Notes under the pieces: model-generated | What the model was told of the DNA's origin: nothing | The model's input: the letters and a program-made list of their open reading frames with translations, nothing else | Databases searched by the model: none | NCBI GenBank assembly: GCA_945861025.1 | Contig: CAMASN010000024.1 | Location: 1-43,984 of the forward strand | DNA: 43,984 nt | Direction: 5' to 3' | From: Ferrithrix thermotolerans DSM 19514 | GTDB taxonomy: Bacteria > Actinomycetota > Acidimicrobiia > Acidimicrobiales > Ilumatobacteraceae | Program-made: the position numbers and the translations under genes | Part shown: positions 32,117 to 40,847 of the stretch, one piece after another | How positions within the stretch are numbered: position 1 is the stretch's first letter | Layout: each line of letters opens with the position of its first letter

Positions 32117-32940
32117 TCGCAGTCTGCCTCAAGTGGGTCGATCAGCGACCCGAGTTCGATCTGCTCGGCGTACCCGTGGCTCCCGACGTCCGCTTCGCCG
32201 GTGTGTCGGCGGCCGACCAAGCCGCGCTCGAGTGGGCGCTTCGCTGTCGCGACGCATGGGGCACAGCCAGCAACGAGCAAGTGCTCGCGCTCACGGTTGG
32301 CCCACCAGCAGCAGACACCGTGTTGCGCGATGCGCTCGCTGCCGGAGCCGACCGAGCCATCCGCATCGATCTACCGTTCGGCACGCCAAGCCGCGCTGTT
32401 GCCACGTGCCTTGCCGACCAACTCAGTGACGCCTCAATGGTCTGGTGCGGCGATTACTCACTCGACCGCGGCACAGGTTCGGTGCCAGCGTTTCTCGCTC
32501 ACGAGCTTGGCGCCGCACAAGCGCTCGGCCTCATCGCCATCGATCTGCGCTCGACCACCGACACCACTGCACTCCGGCGCGTCGATGGCGGACGACGCGA
32601 ACGCCTGGCGCTCGTCGGGCCGATCGTGGCCTCAGTAGAGGGTTCTACCGCCATGCTGCGCCGAGCCTCGATGCGCTCGATGCTGCGTCAGCATCAAGTC
32701 GAAATCATCGCTGGGCCAACGCAGCACACCATCGAAACTGTTGCCGCCCCAGCGCGCCCCTATCGGCCGCGGCCGCGAGTGATACCAATGCCAGCGGGTG
32801 CTTCGGCGCTCGATCGCATCCGCTCGATCACCGCCACCGATACTCCCGTGAGCCACGGCGAAACTGTCACGCTCGATCCCGCAGCAGCGGCTGATCGCAT
32901 CATCGAAGCCCTGTCCGAGTGGGGCTACCGCACCCGTTAG
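32113..32940 (+). CDS. Electron transfer flavoprotein beta subunit-like (EtfB/FixA)
   Basis: The 275-residue protein starts 'MIAVCLKWVDQRPEFD', like the ETF-beta opening 'KxxVCVKxVPD'. It has 'SAADQAALEWALR', 'LRDALAAGADRAIRIDLP', 'VWCGDYSLDRGTGSVPAFLAHELGAAQALGLIAI' and an unusual basic, proline-rich C-terminal region. The start codon overlaps the ferredoxin stop (ATGA). With the alpha-like protein it would bind FAD and AMP. It forms the last gene of the four-gene operon; its TAG stop is also part of the next promoter. Confidence 0.83.
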   Translation: MIAVCLKWVDQRPEFDLLGVPVAPDVRFAGVSAADQAALEWALRCRDAWGTASNEQVLALTVGPPAADTVLRDALAAGADRAIRIDLPFGTPSRAVATCLADQLSDASMVWCGDYSLDRGTGSVPAFLAHELGAAQALGLIAIDLRSTTDTTALRRVDGGRRERLALVGPIVASVEGSTAMLRRASMRSMLRQHQVEIIAGPTQHTIETVAAPARPYRPRPRVIPMPAGASALDRIRSITATDTPVSHGETVTLDPAAAADRIIEALSEWGYRTR

Positions 32941-32943
32941 TGT
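32938..32943 (+). promoter_or_regulatory. -10 box (TAGTGT) overlapping a stop codon
   Basis: TAGTGT ends 7 nt before ATG 32951. Its TAG is the stop codon of the ETF-beta gene, so the beta-propeller gene likely has its own leaderless transcript start despite the 10-nt intergenic gap. Confidence 0.5.
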
Positions 32944-32950
32944 CAGCCCG

Positions 32951-34483
32951 ATGATGGCAAGGTCACGCGCACGAATAGCCGCTGGCGTTGCGCTCGTTGC
33001 GATTGCAACACAAGGATGCGCGCAGAGTTCGATCACCATTCCGCCAAGCTCGGCGGTCGCCAACACCAATGCTCCCACAACCGAGGCCCCAAGCAGCACG
33101 ATTGCTTCAGCAACCACTGCGACCACGCAACCCCCTGTACTGGTCGATCCCAGCACCATTGGTCAGCCGTGGGGCGACACCGTGCAAGGCGTGCTCACCT
33201 TCAGAGGCAATCCAACCCGCTCGTACTACGGCACCGGCCCAATACCCACCAACCCCAAAGTGCTGTGGCGGTATCCGGCCAACGGCGTGAAGATGTGCGG
33301 GCCCAGCACCGAGTACGGCATCACCCGTGTGTGGTGCGGCACCGGTTGGACTGGTCAACCAGCGGTATTCGAACGCAACGGCCGCACATGGGTCGTGTTC
33401 GGTGCATACGACTACAAGATTCACTTTGTCGATGCAGCCACCGGGCTCGACATTATTGCGCCCTTTCAAACCGCCGATCTCGCCAAAGGCGCGGTCACGG
33501 TTGACCCCGATGGCTATCCACTGATCTACCAAGGCTCGCGCGACAACAAGTTTCGCATCATCAGCTTCGACGGCGACGAGGCCAAAGAGTTGTGGAGCAT
33601 CGACGGCCACACCAACGATGGCATTCACAACGACGACTGGGACGCGGCAGCGTTGGTCATCAACGATTACCTCATTGAGGGCGGCGAGAACGGCTGGCTC
33701 CACATCGCCAAACTCAACCGCGCCTATGCCGAAAATGGATCTGTCACCGTGAACCCCAGCATGGTCGCTCGCGTGCAGGGTTGGGACGCTCAACTGATCC
33801 AAGATCTCGGCCAGCAAGACCCCCGCCGAGTGAGCCTTGAGAGCAGCGTCGTGATGAGCGGCGACATTGCGTATGTCAACAGCAGCGGCGGCCTCGTGCA
33901 GGGTTGGGATCTCTCAAGCCTGCGCACTGGCGTGGGTCAGGTGCGTCGCGTGTTTCGCTTCTGGACGGGCGACGACAGCGACTCAACCATCGTGGCCGAC
34001 GAAAAAGGCTTTCTCTACGTAGGCGTCGAGGTGGACCGCAACACCAAACGCAGCCGAGATATGGGGCAACTTCTCAAGCTCGACCCTTCGAAACCCGACG
34101 ACCCGTTGGTGTGGGGCATCGATGTATATCGCGGCCCAGATAGCGGCACGTGGTCCACCCCGGTCTTATACAAGGACATCGTCATTTGGACCACCAAGCC
34201 GGGGCGCATCTATGCGCTCGACCGCGTTACTGGAGCCACCCGTTGGACGCTTGAGATCAACAGCTTCACGCTCAGCTCGCCGTCGGTCATCGACGACACA
34301 CTCCTGCAGGCCGATGGCGCGGGCGTCATTCGCGCGTGGGACATTCACGACACCGAGCTGCCACCAACGCTCAAATGGAAGATCGACATTGGCTCCAATG
34401 TCGAATCGTCAATGTCCATCTGGAAGGGCCGCATCTATGTGGGCTCGCGCGAGGGTTTCGAGTTCTGCGTGGGCGACGCGTAG
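32951..34483 (+). CDS. Exported PQQ-like beta-propeller protein, possible lipoprotein
   Basis: The 510-residue protein has an N-terminal signal (RIAAGVALVAIATQGCAQ) in which the Cys could be lipidated, although the lipobox is poor. A Ser/Thr/Pro linker follows, then a domain of repeated WD/PQQ-like blades: 'KIHFVDAATGLDI', 'GWLHIAKLNRAY', 'IVADEKGFLYVGVEV', 'GRIYALDRVTGATRWTLEI', 'GRIYVGSREGFEFCVG'. It resembles quinoprotein-type or BamB-like propellers but catalytic residues of PQQ dehydrogenases cannot be identified. It sits between the ETF operon and mftE. Its role in redox chemistry is inferred only from position. Confidence 0.8.
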   Translation: MMARSRARIAAGVALVAIATQGCAQSSITIPPSSAVANTNAPTTEAPSSTIASATTATTQPPVLVDPSTIGQPWGDTVQGVLTFRGNPTRSYYGTGPIPTNPKVLWRYPANGVKMCGPSTEYGITRVWCGTGWTGQPAVFERNGRTWVVFGAYDYKIHFVDAATGLDIIAPFQTADLAKGAVTVDPDGYPLIYQGSRDNKFRIISFDGDEAKELWSIDGHTNDGIHNDDWDAAALVINDYLIEGGENGWLHIAKLNRAYAENGSVTVNPSMVARVQGWDAQLIQDLGQQDPRRVSLESSVVMSGDIAYVNSSGGLVQGWDLSSLRTGVGQVRRVFRFWTGDDSDSTIVADEKGFLYVGVEVDRNTKRSRDMGQLLKLDPSKPDDPLVWGIDVYRGPDSGTWSTPVLYKDIVIWTTKPGRIYALDRVTGATRWTLEINSFTLSSPSVIDDTLLQADGAGVIRAWDIHDTELPPTLKWKIDIGSNVESSMSIWKGRIYVGSREGFEFCVGDA

Positions 34484-34495
34484 CGTCTCGTGGCA

Positions 34496-35206
34496 ATGAC
34501 CCCAAGCCAGCCTTCGGCCCACTCACCACTGCTGGGCGACGCGACATGGACTCAGCTCAGTCACGCCCGCGGACCGCTACCCATCGTGCTCCTACCCCTT
34601 GGCTCATGCGAGCAGCACGGTCCGCATCTGCCGCTCGACACCGACACTCGCATCGCGTGCGCGGTGGCCGATGGCGTTGCCTCGGCACTGCCGCAAGTAC
34701 TGGTGGCTCCAGCACTTGGCATCACCGCCAGCGGCGAACATCAGGGTTTCGCAGGCACCCTGTCAATCGGTAGCACCGCACTCGAAATGGTGATTATCGA
34801 ACTCGTGAGGTCCGCCGATTGGAGCGGCGGCGTCGCGCTGATCAACGGTCACGGCGGCAACCTCGACGCAATCAAACGCGCTGTCGCTGTGCTCACCGCC
34901 GAAGGTCGGCGAGTCACGTCGTGGTGGCCAAGCATCGAAGGCGCCGATGCTCACGCCGGTCGCACCGAGACGTCGTTGATGCTCCAAATCGCGCCGCATC
35001 TCGTTCGCACCGAGGCACTCGAGCCAGGCCGCACCGACGATCTACGCGATTTGCTGCCTGAGCTTCGTGCGGGCGGTGTCGCATCGGTGAGCCCCAACGG
35101 CGTGCTTGGCGACCCCACTGGCGCCAACAGCAGCGAAGGCGCCGCGTTGCTCAGCAAACTTGTCTCCGAAGCAACTACCCATGTCGCCAAGTGGCGGTCG
35201 TCGTGA
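34496..35206 (+). CDS. mftE: Mycofactocin system creatininase-family peptidase MftE
   Basis: The 236-residue protein has the creatininase metal motifs 'PLGSCEQHGPHLPLDTDT', 'GEHQGFAGTLSIG', 'LINGHGGNLDAI' and 'DAHAGRTETSLML'. MftE cleaves the modified precursor peptide MftA to release the Val-Tyr-derived core of mycofactocin. The identity as MftE rather than another amidohydrolase is supported by the overlapping glycosyltransferase gene of the MftF type. ATG 34496 was chosen; GTG 34490, two codons earlier, is possible. The metal ligands are all present, so the enzyme looks active. Confidence 0.83.
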   Translation: MTPSQPSAHSPLLGDATWTQLSHARGPLPIVLLPLGSCEQHGPHLPLDTDTRIACAVADGVASALPQVLVAPALGITASGEHQGFAGTLSIGSTALEMVIIELVRSADWSGGVALINGHGGNLDAIKRAVAVLTAEGRRVTSWWPSIEGADAHAGRTETSLMLQIAPHLVRTEALEPGRTDDLRDLLPELRAGGVASVSPNGVLGDPTGANSSEGAALLSKLVSEATTHVAKWRSS

Positions 35207-36591
35207 GATACAAGTTCGACGCATCGGTTCGTCGAGCAGGCGACGGCACCGTGCTCATCGGCGGATCACCGCTAAAACTGCTCCGTCTCACGAGCAAGGG
35301 CGGTGAATTGCTCGACTCCATCGAGCGGGGCGAGTCAGTGACGATCGACGCAGGCAATAACACCCTCATCAAGCGTTTGCTCGACGGCGGCATAGTGCAC
35401 CCCCGGCCCGATCATCTACCCACCTCAGACGCGCTCGCAGTCACTGTTGTGATCCCCGCGTTCAACACCCAAGCGTTCGACCTCAACCGGCTTGTGCAGC
35501 AGTGTCAGGCGCAGGCCGGCAATGGGTTGGCCGCAGTGTTCATCGTCGACGACGCATCACAGCCTCCACTTGGCGACATCTCGGGCGCCACCATCATCCG
35601 TAGAGAAACCAACGGCGGACCCGGCGCTGCGCGATCAACCGGCCTTGCACTGGTCACCACGCCCCTCGTTGCGTTTATCGATGCCGACGTAGACCTCGGC
35701 CTCGATTGGCTGCAACCGCTGCTCGATCATTTCGTCGACGACCGCGTGGCTCTCGTAGCCCCGCGCGTGGCCAGCATGCCCGGAGCTTCGCTTCTTGAGC
35801 AGTACGAAATGCTGCACTCCCCCCTCGACCTCGGGCCCACTCCCGCCCGTGTGCGTGCCGGCACACGCGTGAGTTACGTGCCATCGGCCGCTCTTGTGTG
35901 CCGGGTCGACGCACTACGCGAGGTGGGTGGCTTCGACACGGCGATGCGCGTTGGCGAAGACGTCGATCTGGTGTGGCGACTCGACGAAGCCGCGTACGGC
36001 GTGCGTTTCGAGCCCGCTGTCACCGTCACACATCGTCCACGCTCGTCGCTCAAGGCATGGGCCCGGCAGCGCTTCGATTACGGCACGTCAGCCGCTCCAC
36101 TCGCCAGTCGCCATGCAGGCTCGCTCGCGCCGGTTCGCGTAAGCGGGTGGAGCGCGGCAACATGGTTGGCAATGGCCACCGGATTTCCCATCGTGAGTGG
36201 CCTCATCGCAGCGGCCACCACAGCGCTCTTGGCCCGCAAACTGCGCACCATCCCCGATGGAAATCGCGAGGCCGTTCGGCTCGCTGGTCTTGGCCATGTG
36301 TTCGCCGGACGTTCAATGGCCTCAGCGGTTACCCGGGCGTGGTGGCCGCTCGCTGCTCTTGGGGCGCTGGTTTCAAAGCGAGCGCGCTACGCGGTGTTGG
36401 CCGCTGCAGTCGTGCCTGCATCGTTCGACTGGGTCAACAAACGGCCATCGATCGATCCGCTTCGTTATGTGGCGTTGCGCTTGCTCGACGACATGGCGTA
36501 CGGCGCTGGACTCACCACAGGCGCATTGAGAGAGCGTTCGCTTGAAGCACTGCGGCCCGACTTCACGTCGTGGCCTCGCAGCAAGAAATAG
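35203..36591 (+). CDS. mftF: Mycofactocin glycosyltransferase MftF
   Basis: The 462-residue protein begins with the MftF leader domain, 'YKFDASVRRAGDGTVLIGGSPLKLLRL', followed by a GT2 domain: 'VTVVIPAFNTQAF', 'VFIVDDAS', the DxD-type 'FIDADVDLG', and 'GEDVDLVWRLDEAAYGVRFEP' plus 'HRPRSSLKAWARQRFDYGTSAAPL'. The C-terminal third holds membrane segments. MftF adds beta-1,4-glucose units to premycofactocin. The GTG start at 35203 overlaps the mftE stop (GTGA); GTG 35191 is an alternative. The stop lies 9 nt from the convergent DUF4395 gene. Confidence 0.88.
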   Translation: MRYKFDASVRRAGDGTVLIGGSPLKLLRLTSKGGELLDSIERGESVTIDAGNNTLIKRLLDGGIVHPRPDHLPTSDALAVTVVIPAFNTQAFDLNRLVQQCQAQAGNGLAAVFIVDDASQPPLGDISGATIIRRETNGGPGAARSTGLALVTTPLVAFIDADVDLGLDWLQPLLDHFVDDRVALVAPRVASMPGASLLEQYEMLHSPLDLGPTPARVRAGTRVSYVPSAALVCRVDALREVGGFDTAMRVGEDVDLVWRLDEAAYGVRFEPAVTVTHRPRSSLKAWARQRFDYGTSAAPLASRHAGSLAPVRVSGWSAATWLAMATGFPIVSGLIAAATTALLARKLRTIPDGNREAVRLAGLGHVFAGRSMASAVTRAWWPLAALGALVSKRARYAVLAAAVVPASFDWVNKRPSIDPLRYVALRLLDDMAYGAGLTTGALRERSLEALRPDFTSWPRSKK

Positions 36592-36600
36592 GTGATCGAG

Positions 36601-37095
36601 CTAGACAGCCGACCCTGCGAAACGACGCGACAGGTCGTTACAGGATTCGCACACCTCAGCAGGAATGATGCCCCAACGCATCAGCCGATTGAAGATTGTG
36701 CAACCGAGGCAGAAGCCAAACACCGACTCGAGTGTGGCCGCCACGGCGATGGCCGCCACAAGTGCCACCGCTAGGCCGTGGTTGCCGAAACCCCATGCGA
36801 CGCTGGCGGCCACCGAGAGTGAAGCACCGATGCCCTGCGCGAAACGCTTGGGTGGGCCGGGCACAAGCTTGGCCTCGCCACCGATGAGTGGTGTGAGCAC
36901 ACGAGTAGACAACTGACCCAATGGGCTCAGCGTCGGGCCGGTGAGCACACGGGCAACAAAGCCGTAGGTGAGTGGAATGAGCATCCACCATTGCCGAAAA
37001 GCTACGAACGTCAGACACTGCAGCACGGCTCCACCAGCCACCAAACGGGCTGAGGTTTCGTTCACCGGATTAGGGAATCGAAAGAGAGTGCGCAT
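36601..37095 (-). CDS. DUF4395 family membrane protein
   Basis: The 164-residue protein opens 'FRFPNPVNETSARLVAGG' and has 'GPTLSPLGQLSTRVLTP', then 'PGPPKRFAQGIGASLSVAASVAW', all DUF4395 marks. Three to four membrane segments are visible. The C-terminal part contains 'FGFCLGCTIF' and 'VCESCND', cysteine pairs that could be redox-active. ATG 37095 is preferred because TATCGT is 7 nt upstream; the longer TTG version (37131) lacks support. Proteins of this family often occur beside thiol-redox genes, but none is near here. Confidence 0.85.
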   Translation of the reverse strand: MRTLFRFPNPVNETSARLVAGGAVLQCLTFVAFRQWWMLIPLTYGFVARVLTGPTLSPLGQLSTRVLTPLIGGEAKLVPGPPKRFAQGIGASLSVAASVAWGFGNHGLAVALVAAIAVAATLESVFGFCLGCTIFNRLMRWGIIPAEVCESCNDLSRRFAGSAV

Positions 37096-37102
37096 GAACG
37101 CG

Positions 37103-37108
37103 ACGATA
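37103..37108 (-). promoter_or_regulatory. -10 box (TATCGT) for the DUF4395 gene
   Basis: On the minus strand TATCGT ends 7 nt before ATG 37095. It decides the start over an in-frame upstream TTG. Confidence 0.5.
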
Positions 37109-37174
37109 TACCGGTAATCCCGATCAAACAACTCGGGAATTGCCCCGGTGCCCCTCGCTGGGGGCTGGCGGCAC

Positions 37175-37180
37175 TACCGT
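37175..37180 (+). promoter_or_regulatory. -10 box (TACCGT) for the racemase-like gene
   Basis: TACCGT ends 9 nt before ATG 37190, the longest spacing seen in the set together with that of the ROK gene. Confidence 0.4.
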
Positions 37181-37189
37181 CTGGACTCA

Positions 37190-38149
37190 ATGAGTCTTCG
37201 TCTCAGCGTTCAGCGTCGGGCGTGGCAGCAGTCTGTCGACGCTCAGGCAGCGCTCAGGCCGGGCCTGGTTCCCGTGGTGAAGGGCAACGGCTACGGCTTC
37301 GGGCGCACCACGCTGATGCCCATTGCGGGCGAGCTCAGCAACCAGATCGCCGTGGGCAGCGTGTACGAAGCCGACGATGTTCCCAACACCCATACGGCAA
37401 TCGTGCTCACTCCGCACGTCGGCCAACTGCCAACTCACCTGCCGCCGTCGGCAGTGCTCACGATGGCCGATGTCGACCACGTTTCGGCGGCCAAGGCCCA
37501 AGGCTGGACCGGCAACGTGGTCATCAAGTTGCAGTCGAGTATGGGTCGCTACGGAACCACCCCCGACAATTTGGCGTTACTTGAGCAGGCGATCCGCGAT
37601 GGTCAATGCACGCCGGTGGCCTACTCGCTGCACTTCCCGCTCGTTGGCACTGCAGCCGGTCACGCTCACGAAATCGAGCAGTGGCTGCCCCGGCTTAACC
37701 CTGAGCTGCCGATAAGCGTGAGCCACCTCGACATCGACGTATACACGCAGCTCATCGAACGCCACGCCAGTCGCGACTTTCAGATTCGTTGCGGCACGTC
37801 GTTGTGGCATGCTGAGCGCTCGCTGCTTTCGCTCACCACCGATGTCATCTCGTCGCGTGCGGTCAACGCTGGCGACATCGTTGGCTATCGCGGCACCACC
37901 ATCCCGGCCGATGGTCACCTCGTACTCGTTGGCGCTGGCTCGGCACATGGTGTGCACGCACTCGACGATGGCCGTAGCCCGTTCCACTTCAATCACCGTC
38001 GCCTCGTGCTGCTCGAGCCACCGCACATGCACACCTCAATGCTGTTCGTTGCACGCGAACTCGCTTGTCCCGGTCTGGGCGACCGCGTCGATGTGCAACG
38101 GCCGCTCATCAACACCGAGGTCGATGAACTGGAATGGGTCGATGACTGA
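37190..38149 (+). CDS. Alanine-racemase-like PLP protein without the catalytic tyrosine
   Basis: The 319-residue protein has the fold-type III PLP barrel with Lys in 'LVPVVKGNGYGFGR', and 'VVIKLQSSMGRYG' and 'SLHFPL' in the barrel. The C-terminal domain has 'AVNAGDIVGYRGTTIPADGHLVLVGAGSAHGVHALDDG'. In true alanine racemases this region reads GYADG and supplies the second catalytic base (Tyr); here it is GSAHG. The CMDQ-type motif is also absent. It may therefore bind PLP yet do other chemistry. Its end overlaps the next gene by eight bases, so the two are translated together. Confidence 0.8.
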   Translation: MSLRLSVQRRAWQQSVDAQAALRPGLVPVVKGNGYGFGRTTLMPIAGELSNQIAVGSVYEADDVPNTHTAIVLTPHVGQLPTHLPPSAVLTMADVDHVSAAKAQGWTGNVVIKLQSSMGRYGTTPDNLALLEQAIRDGQCTPVAYSLHFPLVGTAAGHAHEIEQWLPRLNPELPISVSHLDIDVYTQLIERHASRDFQIRCGTSLWHAERSLLSLTTDVISSRAVNAGDIVGYRGTTIPADGHLVLVGAGSAHGVHALDDGRSPFHFNHRRLVLLEPPHMHTSMLFVARELACPGLGDRVDVQRPLINTEVDELEWVDD

Positions 38150-39281
38150 CAAACGCATCACCGCGCTCGACGTCACCCGAGCCGTCGCCTTGGTGGGTGT
38201 CGTGATCTTGAACTACCACGGCTTCCTCAACGGCTCCGACGATGGCGTCAACCGTTCGTTTGGTGAGCGAATGTTCGACCCGTTGCAGGGTCCGCTCAGC
38301 ACTCGTTTTGCGGCCACGTTCGTGATGGTGGCTGGTATCGGAATCACGCTGCTGACCAACCGCAGTCGGCTATCGGGCGATCGGATAGCCATCCGCGAAG
38401 GCCGTTGGCGTCTCGCCCGACGCGGCCTGCTGCTGTATTCGTTCGGCTTCTTCGTCGAGTGGATCTGGCCTGGAACCATTCTGTTTTACTACGGCGCGCT
38501 CTTCATGGTGGGAGCGATGGTGTTCACGCTTCGGATGCGCTGGATTGCGTTGGTCGGCGCCGTCAGCGCGCTCCTTGGCGCAGGCGTTGCTTGGTTCAGT
38601 TACGAACACACGCGCACCGGTCACGACGTGTCATGGCTCGACCCCAAGATCACCTCACCGCGCAACCTGCTGCTGCGCACCTTCATTGGCTACACCCATC
38701 CGTTGTTCCCGTGGTTGGCCTTTCTGTGCGTCGGCATCATCGTTGGCCGGCTTCTTCCGTTCGCTGCGCAATTTCGGCTGCGCCTCGGTGTGCTCGGTGT
38801 AGCGCTCGTCGCAACCACCTATGCGCTCAGCCACTTCGGTCTCAAGCTGGCCGAATCAAACTCGACGGCCGGCATCCGACCAGTGCGCAGCTTCGCTCAA
38901 CGCGGAGTCGCTACCGATCGTTGGCAGGTGCTGCTCTCTACTCGCCCCTTCGATCGCGGTCTGCTCTACACCGCTGGCACCATCGGCTCAGCGCTGGTCG
39001 CATTCTGTGTGATCTCTGCAATCACTGAGCGCTCCCCCACCGCGTGGCTCACGCGACTGTTGCAACACGCCGGGCAGATGACCCTCACCATTTACGCATG
39101 CCACGTAATTGCATTCAACGTTGTGGTGCACTGGATGCACCTGGCCAGCGGAACCGGACTCGACACGGCGCTGATCCTGAGCCTCACCTTCTGGGTGTTC
39201 GCCATCGCCATCGGTGCATGGTGGCACCGGTTCTTCGGCATGGGGCCGCTCGAACGCATCTACCGAAGCTTCGGGGGCTAA
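38142..39281 (+). CDS. Membrane acyltransferase-like protein (DUF418/HGSNAT type)
   Basis: The 379-residue protein starts 'RITALDVTRAVALVGVVILNYHGFL', the mark of DUF418/heparan-glucosaminide acetyltransferase-like proteins, where the Asp and His of this first segment are conserved. About ten membrane segments follow, including 'YTHPLFPWLAFLCVGIIVGRLLPF' and the end 'WVFAIAIGAWWHRFFGMGPLERIYR'. Such proteins are thought to carry acyl groups across the membrane onto sugars or cell-wall components. The start overlaps the racemase-like gene. A joint role in modifying an envelope compound with an amino-acid-derived group is conjecture. Confidence 0.75.
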   Translation: MTDKRITALDVTRAVALVGVVILNYHGFLNGSDDGVNRSFGERMFDPLQGPLSTRFAATFVMVAGIGITLLTNRSRLSGDRIAIREGRWRLARRGLLLYSFGFFVEWIWPGTILFYYGALFMVGAMVFTLRMRWIALVGAVSALLGAGVAWFSYEHTRTGHDVSWLDPKITSPRNLLLRTFIGYTHPLFPWLAFLCVGIIVGRLLPFAAQFRLRLGVLGVALVATTYALSHFGLKLAESNSTAGIRPVRSFAQRGVATDRWQVLLSTRPFDRGLLYTAGTIGSALVAFCVISAITERSPTAWLTRLLQHAGQMTLTIYACHVIAFNVVVHWMHLASGTGLDTALILSLTFWVFAIAIGAWWHRFFGMGPLERIYRSFGG

Positions 39282-39284
39282 GGC

Positions 39285-40841
39285 TCAGATCTTGCGGCCA
39301 GTGCCTTCCCAAAACGGCGCACGCAGTTCGCGCTTCAACAGCTTGCCAGCGTCGCTACGTGGCATCTCGGCCACCACATCGATGTTCTTTGGCACCTTGT
39401 ATGCAGCCATCTTGGCTCGTACCAAGCCCTTGAGATCGCGGTCGAGTGCTGGCGTGTAACGGGTGTTTGGGGTGAGTTGCACAGCGGCTCTCACCTCTTC
39501 ACCGAACTCGTCGTTGGGCACGCCGAACACCGCTGCGTCGAGCACCGCTGGATGCCCAATGAGAATCGCCTCAATCTCAGCGGGATAAATGTTGACCCCT
39601 CCAGAGATGATCATGTCGATCTTGCGGTCGCTGAGAAACAGGTAGCCATCTTCATCGATGAAGCCAATGTCGCCGAGCGTGAAAAATCCAGGCTCGGGAT
39701 GGGCCTCGGCTGTTTTGCCAGGTTCATTGAGATACTCGAAATCGCTGCCCAGCAAGTTGCGAACATGAATAACGCCTTCGCTGCCGCGAGCCGCCTCAGT
39801 GCCATCATCGGCAACGATCTTGAGTTCGACAATGGGCATCGCCTTACCCACCGAACCTGGCTTGTCAATCCACTCCTGCGCCGAGATGATCGTGACGACA
39901 CCCCCTTCGGTTGCGCCGTAGTACTCGGAAACCTTGGCTCCGAACCAATCGATCATCGCCCGCTTCACCGAAGGCGCGCACGGAGCCGCCCCATGCAAGA
40001 CGAGTTGCAGCGCGTCGCCGCGGAACGCATCTTGCGCATCGGGGTTCACGCGCAGCAACCGAACGAACTGCGTGGGAACCAGATGCACGTTAGTGACGCC
40101 ATAGTCGTCGATGAGTTCGAGCGTCTCTTCAGGAATGAACTTGCGTTGCATCAGAACCGAGGTGCCGGCGATGAGCGGAAGGAACGAAAACGCCCATTGC
40201 GCCGAGTGATATTGCGGCCCGCACAGCAACGTGAGTCCGGGCGACGGAATACCAATCGAGGCCATCGCCCCTGCGCTGAGCTTCATAATTTCGGGAGGCG
40301 CACCAAGCGTGAACGCCGAGTTCTTCACACCCTTGGGTCGGCCTGTTGTGCCCGAGGTATAGAACATCACCCCGCCGAGCATCTGGTCATCGGGCTCTAC
40401 CGGATTCGCTGCGTCGAGCACTTCTTCGTACGAAGCAAATTCGGTGGTCGGCGTTGGCGACATGATGAGGCGGCACAGCGGCGCGGCATCGGGGGTCAAA
40501 GCCAACGCCAGAGTTGCTACAGCTTCAAGTTCGCCATCAACGATGAGCGCCCGCGAGCCGCTGTCGTTCAGCACGTATGCAATCTCGTCGGGAGCAAAGT
40601 GCCAATTGATCGGAACTGCGAGCCAACCGGCGCTCGCACAGGCCACATAAACCTCTTCAATTTCGCGGCGGTTGCCCGCAAGCAGAGCCACTCGATCGCC
40701 AGGCTGCACGCCGGCGCGCCGCAGCACATCGATCAAACGGTTCGAGCGTTCGTTGAGTTCGCCCCACGTGGTGTCGCCAACGGCATCGATAACCGCAACC
40801 CCGTCGGATCGATCCTGAAAGTCACTGAGCAGACGTACCAT
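39285..40841 (-). CDS. Acyl-CoA synthetase (FadD-like)
   Basis: The 518-residue adenylate-forming enzyme contains the P-loop 'FYTSGTTGRPKGVKNSAF', 'LVLHGAAPCAPSVKRAMIDWFG', 'YYGATEGG', 'FFTLGDIGFIDEDGYLFLSDRKIDMIISGGVNIYPAEIEA' and the catalytic lysine in 'MPRSDAGKLLKRELR'. It activates a carboxylic acid to its CoA thioester; a fatty or steroid side-chain acid is possible. It is not close to the 4CL-like enzyme at 6193. The gene converges on the acyltransferase-like gene with a 3-nt gap and has its own leaderless promoter. Confidence 0.9.
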   Translation of the reverse strand: MVRLLSDFQDRSDGVAVIDAVGDTTWGELNERSNRLIDVLRRAGVQPGDRVALLAGNRREIEEVYVACASAGWLAVPINWHFAPDEIAYVLNDSGSRALIVDGELEAVATLALALTPDAAPLCRLIMSPTPTTEFASYEEVLDAANPVEPDDQMLGGVMFYTSGTTGRPKGVKNSAFTLGAPPEIMKLSAGAMASIGIPSPGLTLLCGPQYHSAQWAFSFLPLIAGTSVLMQRKFIPEETLELIDDYGVTNVHLVPTQFVRLLRVNPDAQDAFRGDALQLVLHGAAPCAPSVKRAMIDWFGAKVSEYYGATEGGVVTIISAQEWIDKPGSVGKAMPIVELKIVADDGTEAARGSEGVIHVRNLLGSDFEYLNEPGKTAEAHPEPGFFTLGDIGFIDEDGYLFLSDRKIDMIISGGVNIYPAEIEAILIGHPAVLDAAVFGVPNDEFGEEVRAAVQLTPNTRYTPALDRDLKGLVRAKMAAYKVPKNIDVVAEMPRSDAGKLLKRELRAPFWEGTGRKI

Positions 40842-40847
40842 GCGACG

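Noticed and set aside
16334-37144. Shared 12-mer TCGGGAATTGCC upstream of the peroxiredoxin (16334) and of the racemase-like gene (37133)
   Set aside because: Dozens of 12-mer matches are expected by chance in 44 kb, and the flanks do not agree.
37809-38141. N-terminal extension of the membrane acyltransferase-like protein in the frame open from 37809
   Set aside because: The extension is out-of-frame shadow of the racemase-like gene; the membrane family begins at the ATG at 38142.
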